From Isoetes taiwanensis (lineage: Eukaryota > Streptophyta > Lycopodiopsida > Isoetales > Isoetaceae), in assembly GCA_021234155.1 (NCBI GenBank), contig JAJEKV010000002.1, forward strand, positions 36,433,107 to 36,497,106: a stretch of DNA of 64,000 bases. The letters are read 5' to 3'. Below, piece by piece: positions 10,421 through 19,238 of this stretch. Below the pieces are notes generated by a model. It worked only from the letters and a program-made list of their open reading frames with translations, made no database searches and was not told the origin of the DNA. Each line of letters begins with the position of its first letter. Position 1 is the first letter of the stretch. A program made the position numbers and the translations under genes.

Positions 10421-12173
10421 GCTTTTTTTTTCAGAAAAGGGAATTTTATTTTTTGTTCTTAGCTCATCGCTTCCTCCGGCGGTTGTCTTTGCGTTTTGGC
10501 GATTGATTTCCCTTTTCTTCCTTCTGCAAATCCTACAGCAGCAAATAGGCGGTGATCTCTTCTTTCTTCTTCAAGCTTCAGTACGGTTTTGCTTCTTGAT
10601 CCTCTTTCCTTTCTTACGTAGATCGAACATCGGCGGGGGTTATGGCGGCAAGTAGGATGAGGGAAGGAAGATATGGCATGAGTTTTTTTAGATCTTAGGT
10701 GGGCGACATCTGAGATGGTGACAAGAAGGCGGCGACTATGGCGGAATCTGGAAGCAATAACAGCAGAGATGGCGATGGCATATCGCTTGCAGATCGCTTG
10801 AGACCATCGAGTGTTTCATACAGATAAGTGTTTTGAAGTATAACCGAAGAGCTTCTAAACTAGCGGTGCATGATCTGCTATTGCAAATCGATGCTTCGGA
10901 TGCCCGTTCAAGCAAGGCGGTATGTCTTTGGCCCTCTAAAGTTCTAAAGCGGAAATGTGGTCAAAATAGAAATAGAAGAAACGGTGTATAATAACCCTTG
11001 GCAAGCATGGCGATTCTTCTAAATCTGGATGCACATCTTTGAGCCCATGAAATAAGGCTTTATGCCTTTCGAAGAAATGGCCGATTAAGCTTGTTCTTGG
11101 TGAAATGGATTGAAATGCCCTAAATGCTACTTCGAACTTCGAAATCTTTGGTTTAGACCTCTGTGATTGGCAAAGCGGCATTTTCTTAGCCACACCTAAT
11201 CGCGATATTTTCTTAGGATTCAATATTGCGGATCTTTCTTTGGATCTAAGTCTTATAGATTTCAGTTTTGGGTGATGAAGCATGGCTGAATGCCAACCGA
11301 TGTGTATCGAGAGATGCCTTATCACGGTAGATATCTTTGGCAGCAGGGAAAGCGGACCACACATATATTATTACGATGGCCGAGTTGCTCCGAAAGATCT
11401 TATGATCATATGCTTAAGGTAGGCAATGACCCATCCGTCTATTCATTTCAGGATATTTGTATCTTATGATGATGGCTTTGTGGATACAAGATGTGCTTTT
11501 GAAGCAAATTTAGCTGTATGATATATGCTGAAACCTAAGGCCAGTTAGTGTTTTATCATAAACTCTTGTTCAGGTTTGAACTTCTATTTTGATCCAAAAC
11601 TTTGATGCAAAAATAAGCTGCTAATATGCTATGATGGAAGCTTATCTTCAGTGCATTTCCATTTGCCAATGTTCCAATCAATTTGTGGCTCTTGATTATC
11701 TGTGGCAACACATAGTGCATTTCCATTTGCCAATGTTCCAATCAATTTGTGGCTCTTGATTATCTGTGGCAACACATGATTCAATTTTACATAGCGATGG
11801 CAATGACTTGCTGCATTTAACTAGCAACATTTAGTTTGAATTTGCAGAGTTTTGATGCAAGAAATGGTTACTTGTTGCCAACAAATGACGGCTCTGAATG
11901 CTAGATATTCAATCCATGGCAAGGATAGGAGCTTAGGTACTTGGAGGCGAGCTTTTTAAGGTTTGCTTCACTGATTATAAATTGTACATTGATAGGAATC
12001 GTCTTGCATATGGTGGATGTACAGAATTAGTTTATGAATCCAAAGCTTCTCAGACTTGATGCTTCTTAGCATTATTTATGCCTTCATGGGTTATTAGTTA
12101 GCAATTGCGTATCTACTAAGATTCCATGATGATAGAACAAAGAAATCTTGAACTTGAAATGCTTGAATAGTGG
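10421..12173. other. Upstream region of the Mpv17 gene; possible 5' exon on plus strand
   Basis: A T-rich, UTR-like stretch (10420-10640) precedes two ATGs. One, at 10738, opens a 29-codon frame, MAESGSNNSRDGDGISLADR and on; a frame offset reads YNRRASKLAVHDLLLQIDAS until a donor-like GTATGT near 10920. This may be the first exon of a host gene cut off by the 13-kb retrotransposon at 12179, but I do not recognise it. The minus strand also has a 142-codon open frame at 10936-11364 with no recognisable domain. The rest is AT-rich with no signal except the tandem duplication at 11650. Confidence 0.3.
11650..11777 (+). repeat. Tandem duplication, period 64 bp, two copies
   Basis: The unit beginning AGTGCATTTCCATTTGCCAA starts at 11650 and again at 11714, essentially without mismatches, indicating a recent slippage or repair duplication. 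Confidence 0.9.
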
Positions 12174-12178
12174 TTGTA

Positions 12179-13810
12179 TGTGACGTTCCAAGGGAATATA
12201 CGCCATAAATACGTATATTCCTGGACCCGTCACCATACAAGTCTACCTAGGTAGCCTTGTATGCCTTGGATAAGTGGCAAGGGGTGCATATCTAAGTTAA
12301 TTGTTTAACTTAGATAACCTTAGGATAAGGCTCATTTCCACATGGCCTTATCCTATTGGGCAACAGCCACACGGCCTCATCTTAGTGGTGCCACGTGGCA
12401 TCCCACGTGGACCCACACCTATATGAGCTCTAACCCTAACCCTAGACCCTTTTTCCTGACCCTAGCACACAGAAGCTCTCATCCCGTGCCCGAAACCCCG
12501 TTTTAGAGCACCGTTAAATCATAGTCTAGCACGAGGCGGCCGGCCCACGGAGGGTGTGTATGATCGTGGGGAGCAAGCCTTGAACCACGTCTAGGAGCAT
12601 GGAGGCGCCCGGGGGATGGGAGGAAGCGCTTACGGAGGAGGTAGGTTGAGTAGAGTTCATGTTAGTTCATCTGGAAGTTAGCACTCGGATGGGTTAGTGA
12701 TTAGTGTCTAGAGTAGAGCCACCCTAGACCCTTTGTTGAACATCTTGAACCCTAATCAAGGAACCCTAAGCGATAGTTAGATATGTATGATTAGGTTAAG
12801 ATGTTCATATGATATTGTTCATGATGATTATATGATGATGGTTGATCATGTTGTTCCTCTTGTGTTGGGAAGGGGGGTAGAGACCTAGGGCCATATGTAG
12901 TATGCTCCTAGTGTAGATCCCTTAGTTCCTATTAGTTGCGGCCTGTGCATAGGAACCCACCGGGCTATGGAAGCTATGATGTGACTCAGCACCACACAAC
13001 GGGGCTAGAGGCAAGATGGAGGGTGGATCCCTGCCGAGTGGGGGCTTGGGGGATCCCACGGTGAGCTAGGCTTATGGTGGGTCACTTAGGTGTGGGCCGA
13101 GCATGGGTCCGGCACCTCACGGGGCGATGGTGTCGCCTGCCTCTCAAGAGTTGCAAGTTTCAGCTTGGCTCTTGTTTTGGGGGTTCGGTCGGGAGTGCAG
13201 TCGTGTGTGCCCCACGATTCTCTAGCCACCCGTGGAGCCTCTAGACCCGGGGAAGGGAGATGCAACCCTTCCTACCTCGTCGGACCAGGGAGATGCAACC
13301 TGGAGTAGTCCCGATGGGTGATGCCATGGGATTGCGTATCCGGAAGGTTAGAGTCATGCCATAGCTTGATCTAGCCCATCTGCAAAGTATGCACAGGAGG
13401 GGCGGATGGAGTGGTCAACCCTAGCCATTGTCTTATGCCAGCCCGCCATTGTTATGATTGATGCTCTATCTTGAGGCCTACCCAGTCAGTCGACTTCCTT
13501 TCGAGTCGGAGCCACGGATAGGAGCTCTGAGGTTTTATGGCATATGATTATGTTCCTTGCATCTATGGATATGCGATTGAGCTACCCTTGAGTAGCATAT
13601 TGTATTGTATTGCTAGTTTACGGCGTGTTACGCTTCGGCTGTGATAGGAGCCCATAGGGAAGGGCGCCAAAGACACCTTCGTGTCCCCTTCCCTTTCTGA
13701 GGAGGATCCCGTGAGTCTTGGATAAGCGGAGGGCTGTCGCGGTTGATGAGCCGGGCCGGGGATTTCTGCCAGTGTCGGCGGGCGCCAGTATGTTTAGCGA
13801 GGGCGTCACA
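12179..13810 (+). repeat. 5' LTR of the H3-carrying chromovirus (1632 bp)
   Basis: It starts TGTGACGTTCC and ends GGGCGTCACA, so its two ends form a 7-bp inverted repeat. It aligns over its whole length with 23640-25257. Confidence 0.95.
12419..12426 (+). promoter_or_regulatory. Likely LTR TATA box (CTATATGA)
   Basis: Conserved at the same place in the 3' LTR (23875-23882), with CCTATAAAGG at the matching place in the related minus-strand LTR (53227-53236). Conservation in three LTRs supports the LTR core promoter. Confidence 0.5.
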
Positions 13811-13811
13811 A

Positions 13812-13823
13812 TGGTATCAGAGC
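13812..13823 (+). other. Primer-binding site, initiator tRNA-Met
   Basis: TGGTATCAGAGC lies one base after the LTR end. It is complementary to the 3' end of plant initiator tRNA-Met, the standard primer for reverse transcription. Confidence 0.92.
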
Positions 13824-14382
13824 CGATGTTCTTGGTTGACCAAGAACTAGCACTGACCATAACCATGAAAGTAGCCTAACAGGCCTATAGGGGTGTGAAA
13901 TAAAAATTTCCACCATAGAACCTCGAAATAAGGGAAAAAAAAATTTCTCCTAGGTAGTGGGTCCGAAATTAGGTTAAGAAGCAAATGAGTCAAATTCACC
14001 TTCTAGTAAAATTGGAGTGAAAATTATGCATCTGCATCAAATTTCACCTAAAATGGGTCAAAGAATCATGCCAATCGGAGACCTGGGTGAAAAATGGCGC
14101 AAATCTATAATTAATACTTCAAACTATTAGGAAATTTGAAATTCTTAAGGTATAATACGAATTTTAGTATATGTATTAGAAATTAAACATATATTAATAA
14201 TAAGGGTACTATGGGGTAATTAATAAGGGGGGCTAATAAGTAGGCCTATTAATGGTAGGAGAATATTCCCAGGGACCCTTCCTTTTAAATAGTGTTGCCA
14301 CCTCATTTTTCCCTCCAAACCTTTCCTCCACCTTATCTCTCTTGATCAGCCTTCGTCACCCGTTTTTCTTGGCCAGTCAAGT
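13824..14382 (+). other. Leader before the histone-like gene, with TATA-like TTTTAAAT
   Basis: About 560 bp, AT-rich in its middle. TTTTAAAT at 14283-14290 is followed by a pyrimidine-rich stretch and then the ATG at 14383, an arrangement like a stand-alone plant promoter and short 5' UTR. The TATA assignment is tentative. Confidence 0.4.
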
Positions 14383-14992
14383 ATGGCTCGCACCAAATGA
14401 CTGACTAGGAAGTTCGTGGCGACCCACGCTCGATGGCGCAGTAGCGGTGGGATGCCATCTGAAGAAAATCCGGAGCACCTCAGGCCTAAGAAGGGGAAGA
14501 GGAGTTTCCCTCCCGGCGGCCGGCAACCTATCACGATCTTTGAGGCGCCCTAGCGGCAAAGGCTCTTCGGCCGCGGGCACCTGGGAACCCCGCGGAGTCC
14601 CGCCACTTTGGGCCCTCACGGACCACGGAGGAGGTAGAGGGAGCAGGTAGAAGAGCAGTTGAAGAGCGGTGTGGAAGAGGCGGGTCCTTCAGTGCCCAAG
14701 AAGAAGGGCAAGGAGAAAGTTGCGGAGTGGCCGGAAGAGAGGGCTGCGAGGAAGAAGAGGGAGCGTGAGCGGGAGCTGAGGGAGCAGGAGAGAAGGACCA
14801 AGAGGAGGAACGATCGGCCCCGGAGGACCGTAGTAATTGAAGAGCCTTCCCGGCATGAGGAAGACGAGGTGGAAGAAGGGGAGGCTTAATGAAGGAAGAG
14901 GGAGGAGGAGGACGCTGACCCAAGGCCACCTTATCCAAAGTGGGTCCGAGCCACCTAAGGTGGTTAAGAAGAAGGTATGACGATCCTTCGCC
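14383..14992 (+). pseudogene. Degenerate N-terminal part of the captured histone H3-like gene
   Basis: The ATG at 14383 opens with MARTK, the invariant start of histone H3 and many CENH3 proteins; a TGA at 14398-14400 replaces the next codon, after which the frame continues LTRKFVATHARWRSSGG. The same frame, broken by TAGs near 14548 and 14635, goes on into a Lys/Arg/Glu-rich block (14659-14889: KKKGKEKVAEWPEER, then KKRERERELREQERRTKRRN, then an acidic run) ending TAA. A frameshift then leads to the histone-fold frame at 14993. If it was once one gene, its N-terminal extension was about 270 residues, far longer than the tail of any standard H3. The assignment as one gene is inferred from the MARTK start and position. 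Confidence 0.65.
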
Positions 14993-15472
14993 TTGAAGGA
15001 GGACCGCCTCTACCAACGCCGCCTTAAGGCGTATCAACAATACCTCCGTCAGTGGACGAGGTATAATGATTGGTACTGCCGGCAGAACGTCCAACGCACC
15101 GTGGAGGGGGGCCGGCCACCAAAGAAGCAGCCCAAGCCACCGCCGCCACGACCCGAGAAGCCAAAGAAGGTCCACCATGGGCCTAACTCCCCGCACGCCC
15201 GAGTTTTTCGGGAGATTAAGCACTTCCAACAGTGCACTAATCTCCTGATTAGGAAGGCACCATTTGAGCGGCTCATGCGGGAAGTGATGCAGGAGTTCGT
15301 CACCGACTATCGGGTGACGTCGCTAACAACTAGGGTGTTGCAGGTAGCTGCGGAAGCAGAGCTCACCCAGCTGTTCGAAGAAGGAAACCTCTGCGCAATC
15401 CATGCGAAGAGGGTGACCCTGATGCCCAAGGATATACACCTGGCGCGTCGCATCCGCAAGGAACGCCCTTGA
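14993..15472 (+). CDS. Histone H3-fold protein inside an LTR retrotransposon
   Basis: An open frame of 159 codons. Residues 1-67 are basic and Pro-rich ([20 protein letters not shown]). Residues 68-159 are a complete histone H3 fold aligning without gaps to canonical H3: alpha-[21 protein letters not shown], alpha-1 [11 protein letters not shown], loop 1 VTDYRV, alpha-2 [19 protein letters not shown], then [14 protein letters not shown] and [10 protein letters not shown] at the C-terminus. Loop 1 has canonical H3 length, not the longer CENH3 loop, although HFQ and APF in the alpha-N region recall plant CENH3. In H3 numbering, K56 is Gln, S57 is Cys and K79 is Val, while K64, C110, H113, K115 and K122 are kept. 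It should form an H3-H4 dimer in the nucleus if expressed. No ATG opens this frame (first codon TTG), so expression of this copy probably needs the broken upstream start. There are no introns. The call as an H3 family member is firm; its subtype is not. Confidence 0.93.
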   Translation: MKEDRLYQRRLKAYQQYLRQWTRYNDWYCRQNVQRTVEGGRPPKKQPKPPPPRPEKPKKVHHGPNSPHARVFREIKHFQQCTNLLIRKAPFERLMREVMQEFVTDYRVTSLTTRVLQVAAEAELTQLFEEGNLCAIHAKRVTLMPKDIHLARRIRKERP

Positions 15473-15522
15473 GGATGCAAATTTTGTGTAAAATAGTGTA
15501 ATTATTAAGTTTTTTCCCTATA

Positions 15523-15528
15523 AATAAA
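15523..15528 (+). terminator. Poly(A) signal AATAAA after the histone-like gene
   Basis: Lies about 50 bp after the stop codon within a T-rich/A-rich stretch, fitting 3' end formation of a separate histone-cargo transcript. Confidence 0.45.
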
Positions 15529-15684
15529 AAAAAAATTTGTTGCAAACTGACCTTAAAATCTGTAGGAAAATGTGTTAAGTAGCTCAAAATTTACTTTAGT
15601 TTTGACCATTAAAATTGGGATGTTCAAAGAAAACTTAATTAGTTAAATATTCTAGCTTAATTAGTTGAAAAATTGGAAAAATTG

Positions 15685-15970
15685 GCGAAACCGGGTCGCG
15701 TTGCGCAAAACCCCTCTGCGCCCGCGACGCAGAGCCATTCTGCGCGACGCCACCCGATTTCGGCACTTTGTCATTAATTGATGTCCAAATTGAGTAATAT
15801 AAGTTGTTAGTTAGGTTAGAAGCACGCTAGAGAGTCATGTTAGGATCTTTAAATTCCCTGAAACTCTTCATAAAAGTAGAAATAACCCGAAATCAGGTCG
15901 CGTCGCGCAAAACCCATCTGCGCCCGCGACGCAGGGCCATTTTGCGCAACGCCACCCGATTTCGCCCAAA
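15685..15970 (+). repeat. Two GC-rich direct repeats of about 80 bp
   Basis: Copies at about 15685-15768 and 15886-15970 share GGGTCGCG, TGCGCCCGCGACGCAG and ACGCCACCCGATTTCG. The surroundings are AT-rich, so these stand out as CpG islands. Each unit has near-inverted halves (GCGCAAAA and TTTTGCGCAACGCC). Function unknown; a regulatory or insulator-like role between the two cargo genes is possible. Confidence 0.8.
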
Positions 15971-16138
15971 TTTGCCCAGATTGACCAATTTTGATCCAAC
16001 AAACTGTCATGTAGTGTTTCTTGCTTTGCTTTGCTTAGAATTGCACTTCATGGTAGTTCATTTGGACATCCATGGCCATAGATTTGAGGTCTTCTCTCAT
16101 TAAGAACCCCTGTGCACAGAACCCGAGGCATTCCTAGT

Positions 16139-16149
16139 CTATAAAAAAG
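16139..16149 (+). promoter_or_regulatory. TATA box CTATAAAAAAG of the second cargo unit
   Basis: A near-consensus plant TATA box lies 110-120 bp upstream of the ATG at 16258, with a pyrimidine-rich 5' UTR-like leader between. This suggests an internal promoter. Confidence 0.6.
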
Positions 16150-16257
16150 GGCCTCATTTGTCGTTTTTCCCCCATCAGAGCTGCTCTCAGCCCCTTTGGC
16201 GATTTTCTAGTCCTTTGCTCATTCCCATCAACCATTTTTCATAGCCATCTTTGCTCA

Positions 16258-17007
16258 ATGGCGCCATCAAGCTTTGTTAGATGGTACAATGACTCCAATC
16301 ACATCCGTGAATTCCCTGCTGAGCAAGCCTTTCATGTCTTTGATCATCTCTTTGATCTTCATACCACCTTAACCAGAACTCCTTACTACACTGACATCAT
16401 CTGTCAATATGATCAGCACATTCTACCCTGGGAAGTTAGCTTGCCACCTAGGGGAGGGAAATGGGTTTCCTTAGACACTCTTACCCAAGCCATAGGTAGG
16501 GGATCCAGGGGCAAGAGTAGGCTGTGGGATAGAACCAGAAACATGCCGGACTACATAACCTGTAAGCATCATAGGCATAGGTACGTCTCAAACCAAGCAG
16601 CTTTAGCCTTATTCATGCGATGCAGGCGATCAACCAACCAGGGGAGCCGTCAATTCAACCTTTGGATTTGGCCCCACTCAATACTCGGACGGCTCAGATA
16701 GGCATTCACGAGATCGAGACTGCGGAGTATGAATATCACGGCTCCACATGAAAACACGTGTTGCGGATTGAGCGGGGATTATGAAGAGGAAGAGGAAGAG
16801 AAAGTTGGGGAAATGAGGGAGGCAAGAAGGATGGAGAAGCATTTGGCTCGGCAATGGGGAGGTACTAAAGGCGAGACTTCGAGCATAATAGGTATCTCGC
16901 GGCCCTCACCCCTGATCATCGGCCAGCGAGGAGTACATATTAAGCCACGATATCCTCAACCTTCCTTATTGTCGGGAAGAGGGCCTCCGGGATGGATGAG
17001 CTCCTAG
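16258..17007 (+). pseudogene. Second cargo gene, N-terminal part, unknown function, frameshifted
   Basis: A clean start (CAATGGCGCC) opens MAPSSFVRWYNDSNHIREFP, continuing 147 codons to 16701. A frameshift near 16620 (after ALFM) moves the natural reading into another frame (QPLDLAPLNTRTAQIGIHEI), and a further shift near 16755 leads to an acidic then basic stretch (DYEEEEEEKVGEMREARR). There is no gag, nucleic-acid-binding or histone motif I recognise. Composition (many His, Trp, Tyr) suggests a folded globular domain. It lies between the H3-like gene and gag and may be joined to 17209-17805 in an intact copy. Confidence 0.55.
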
Positions 17008-17208
17008 GCCTAATGGCACAAGAGCAGGCGGTGACTTCATCGACTACTCCTACCAAGAGATCCCAAGGGAAATAGCCGCGACGACACTCCTACGGCGAGG
17101 GAAACTATGTCCGGACATTCAAAGCGCACCAACGGATAAAGCGCGGATGTTCCAACGGCGGCAACCCGGACATTCCGGAAGAGGAATTCCGGGGAGATCC
17201 AAAGCAGG

Positions 17209-17805
17209 TTGTACAAGCCGGGAAGAGGCCCAAGCTCAAGCCGACCGGTGCGCTCCATGAGCGTACGTGAAGCATCTAGCAGCATTAATCTGGAGAACGC
17301 AGCAACAATGTGGAGGGACCACGAAGATCTTACAGCAATAGATGTCTTCGGCGAGGCAGCTCGCAGGAGAGGCACGGGAGCCACGGGGCCACACAGGGGT
17401 AAATCACTCAGATACTATCTTCCGGCCCTTAGCCAAGGACAGATGATAGTCTTTCACAAGGAGTTCAGCCCAAGGGGTGAGGAATCAGTGGCGCTCCTTA
17501 TAGCACTTACAGGTTTTGGGCAGCATGCCAAGATAGATTTCGGAATGGACCATGTTATACTCTTCAAGAGATCCGTAGCCCTTCATGCCCTCGACTTCGC
17601 AAGGGGCCACCTCAGGGATGCGCACTTGGCAGTAGTGGCGGCAACGGCACCAGAACTTCCGGCACCACAGATGGCAAGAGCTTTGGAGGGAGGATCGGCG
17701 GCAAGAATCCTACGGAACGTCGGCAAGGGCATAGGATTCAAGAACGTCAAGAACTTCTTCAAGTCTATGAAGCGACATCGTCGATGGGAAAACTTGTTTT
17801 GTTAA
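17209..17805 (+). CDS. Second cargo gene, C-terminal ORF, unknown function
   Basis: An open frame of 198 codons. A Ser/Arg-rich start is followed by LTAIDVFGEAARRR, GKSLRYYLPALSQGQMIVFH, RGEESVALLIALTGFG, and an Ala/Leu-rich helix region (SVALHALDFARGHLRDAHLA). It closes with a strongly basic tail FKNVKNFFKSMKRHRRWENL. I do not recognise a family. The basic C-terminus would suit binding to nucleic acid or histones. The first codon of the frame need not be the true start because the preceding 200 bp still looks coding in another frame. Proximity to the H3-like gene and absence from ordinary gypsy elements mark it as cargo. Confidence 0.5.
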   Translation: MYKPGRGPSSSRPVRSMSVREASSSINLENAATMWRDHEDLTAIDVFGEAARRRGTGATGPHRGKSLRYYLPALSQGQMIVFHKEFSPRGEESVALLIALTGFGQHAKIDFGMDHVILFKRSVALHALDFARGHLRDAHLAVVAATAPELPAPQMARALEGGSAARILRNVGKGIGFKNVKNFFKSMKRHRRWENLFC

Positions 17806-18016
17806 TTAATTAAAGTGTATTGTAACTCTCTTTTCACTATTATCATGTAATTCATCAAATGTATTTCTATATATTAATTAATGTCTTACCATGATCTTGA
17901 CTTGTAAGTGGAATTTTCATATGATTTCTTTTGTATCTAACAACAATTCAATTTTGAGCAAGAACAATTAGTGTGTAACTTAAATAACAAGCATTGATGA
18001 TTAATCCTTGCAGCAA
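17806..18016 (+). other. AT-rich, intron-like segment before gag
   Basis: About 210 bp of AT-rich sequence directly after the cargo stop ends with a branch-site-like TGATTAAT and CCTTGCAG acceptor at about 18002-18016, immediately before gag. It could let a spliced LTR transcript skip the 4.3-kb cargo and place gag near the cap. Donor not identified. Confidence 0.35.
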
Positions 18017-18111
18017 GGAACACAGGCTCAGGTTCTCAAGGCCAAGGCCGACACCACCAGTGGGTACCCAGAAACCTATTTGGACGTGATCAAGATGACA
18101 ACAACGGCGAT

Positions 18112-19238
18112 ATGGCGTCCGGAAGCAATCAACGCAAAGGCTTCGTCCGGATGAGGAACCCGGATGCATCGGCTGATCCACCGGCCACCCCATTGATGAA
18201 TGCCCAAGAATATGCACTGCTCCACCACCACCTCCACCGCTACCTCGGCAAGGCATCGAGAAGGTCCCACAGCAGAGGGGCGGGACAATCAAGGGAATGT
18301 CGGAGAAAAAGGTAAGGAGTCCAACACCACCTAGCTCCAAACTCCCCCATCGGACACTTCAGGCAGGTCATGACCGGTTCTAGCTGAAAAGTGAGTCCCT
18401 CACTAGGCAAGGGAAGGAAGATGATTATTATCAAAGAAAGTTGGCGAAGCTTATGAGCAATGTGTGGAAGACTAGGAAGTTGGGTCACCGTGGAAGGACA
18501 AAGGCCGTGGTATGGAGGCGTGAAGCCCGGCTTGACGAGATGGAAGAGTTCGGCAACTCTTATGGCATGAAGGATAAGGATATAGGGAAGGTTGTTACTG
18601 ACAAACTTGATAGGAGCAAACTAGAATCGGGTGGAAAGGCTATGCTAAGTCCAACAAGCTCAAAAAGGAACGATTCTTGATTCAAGACCTTCAAAGAAGG
18701 CTTTTCAGACATTATGTGCCTAGGTCACATACTAGCAGGCCAAATCCAGCTTCTATAGATTGAACGAGGGTACATTGTCGGTTGCAAAGTATCTGAGGGA
18801 ATTTATGTGCGACTTAGACTCCATGTTCTGGAGTGTCGGAAAAACAAAGCAAAAAACTTACATTGAGGGATTGAACAAAGAATATCAAAAGGCTAGTCCG
18901 AGAGCAATCAACCCTAAGTCGATGCATGCGTTTGGAATAAAGCCATAAGTTTGGAAGAAGCTCCAGCAACGCCAGGTGAGAGACAATCGGCCTTCAAAGG
19001 AAAGTCAACGGTGCAGTATCAAGGGCAACAACGAGTAAGCAATCAAGAAATCACGCCATCGAGGCCAAGACATGGAAGAGCTCGAGGTAAGAACTTTGGG
19101 GACCGTAAAGCCGCAGAATGCATCAGAGGGGCAGATGTTAAAGCGTATTCTAGGCGGCCGGACGAAAAGAGAAGAGACAGGAATGTATTGAGAAGAAGCT
19201 TTGTATCAGTGCTTCTAGCCGAGGCACAGAACCCATGA
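18112..19238 (+). pseudogene. gag, heavily degenerate
   Basis: It starts MASGSNQRKGFVRMRNPDAS and continues in pieces across several frames. Retrotransposon gag features are RFLIQDLQRRLFRHYVPRS (about 18672-18735), EGTLSVAKYLREFMCDL (18763-18820) and KTYIEGLNKEYQKA (18850-18895), then a basic Gln/Arg region. No intact CCHC knuckle is visible. In an intact copy it would form virus-like particles in the cytoplasm. Confidence 0.7.

Noticed and set aside
12425..12450. Telomere-like CCCTAA repeats
   Set aside because: Only two or three units, embedded in the LTR and conserved at the same LTR position in other copies; part of the retrotransposon, not an interstitial telomere.
13090..13308. Open frame in the 5' LTR
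   Set aside because: Lies within the LTR, lacks any domain, and the matching 3' LTR frame is different; a chance frame.
15194..15469. Calling the histone fold a CENH3 outright
   Set aside because: Loop 1 has canonical H3 length and the C-terminus is H3-like; only parts of the alpha-N region resemble CENH3. Subtype left open.
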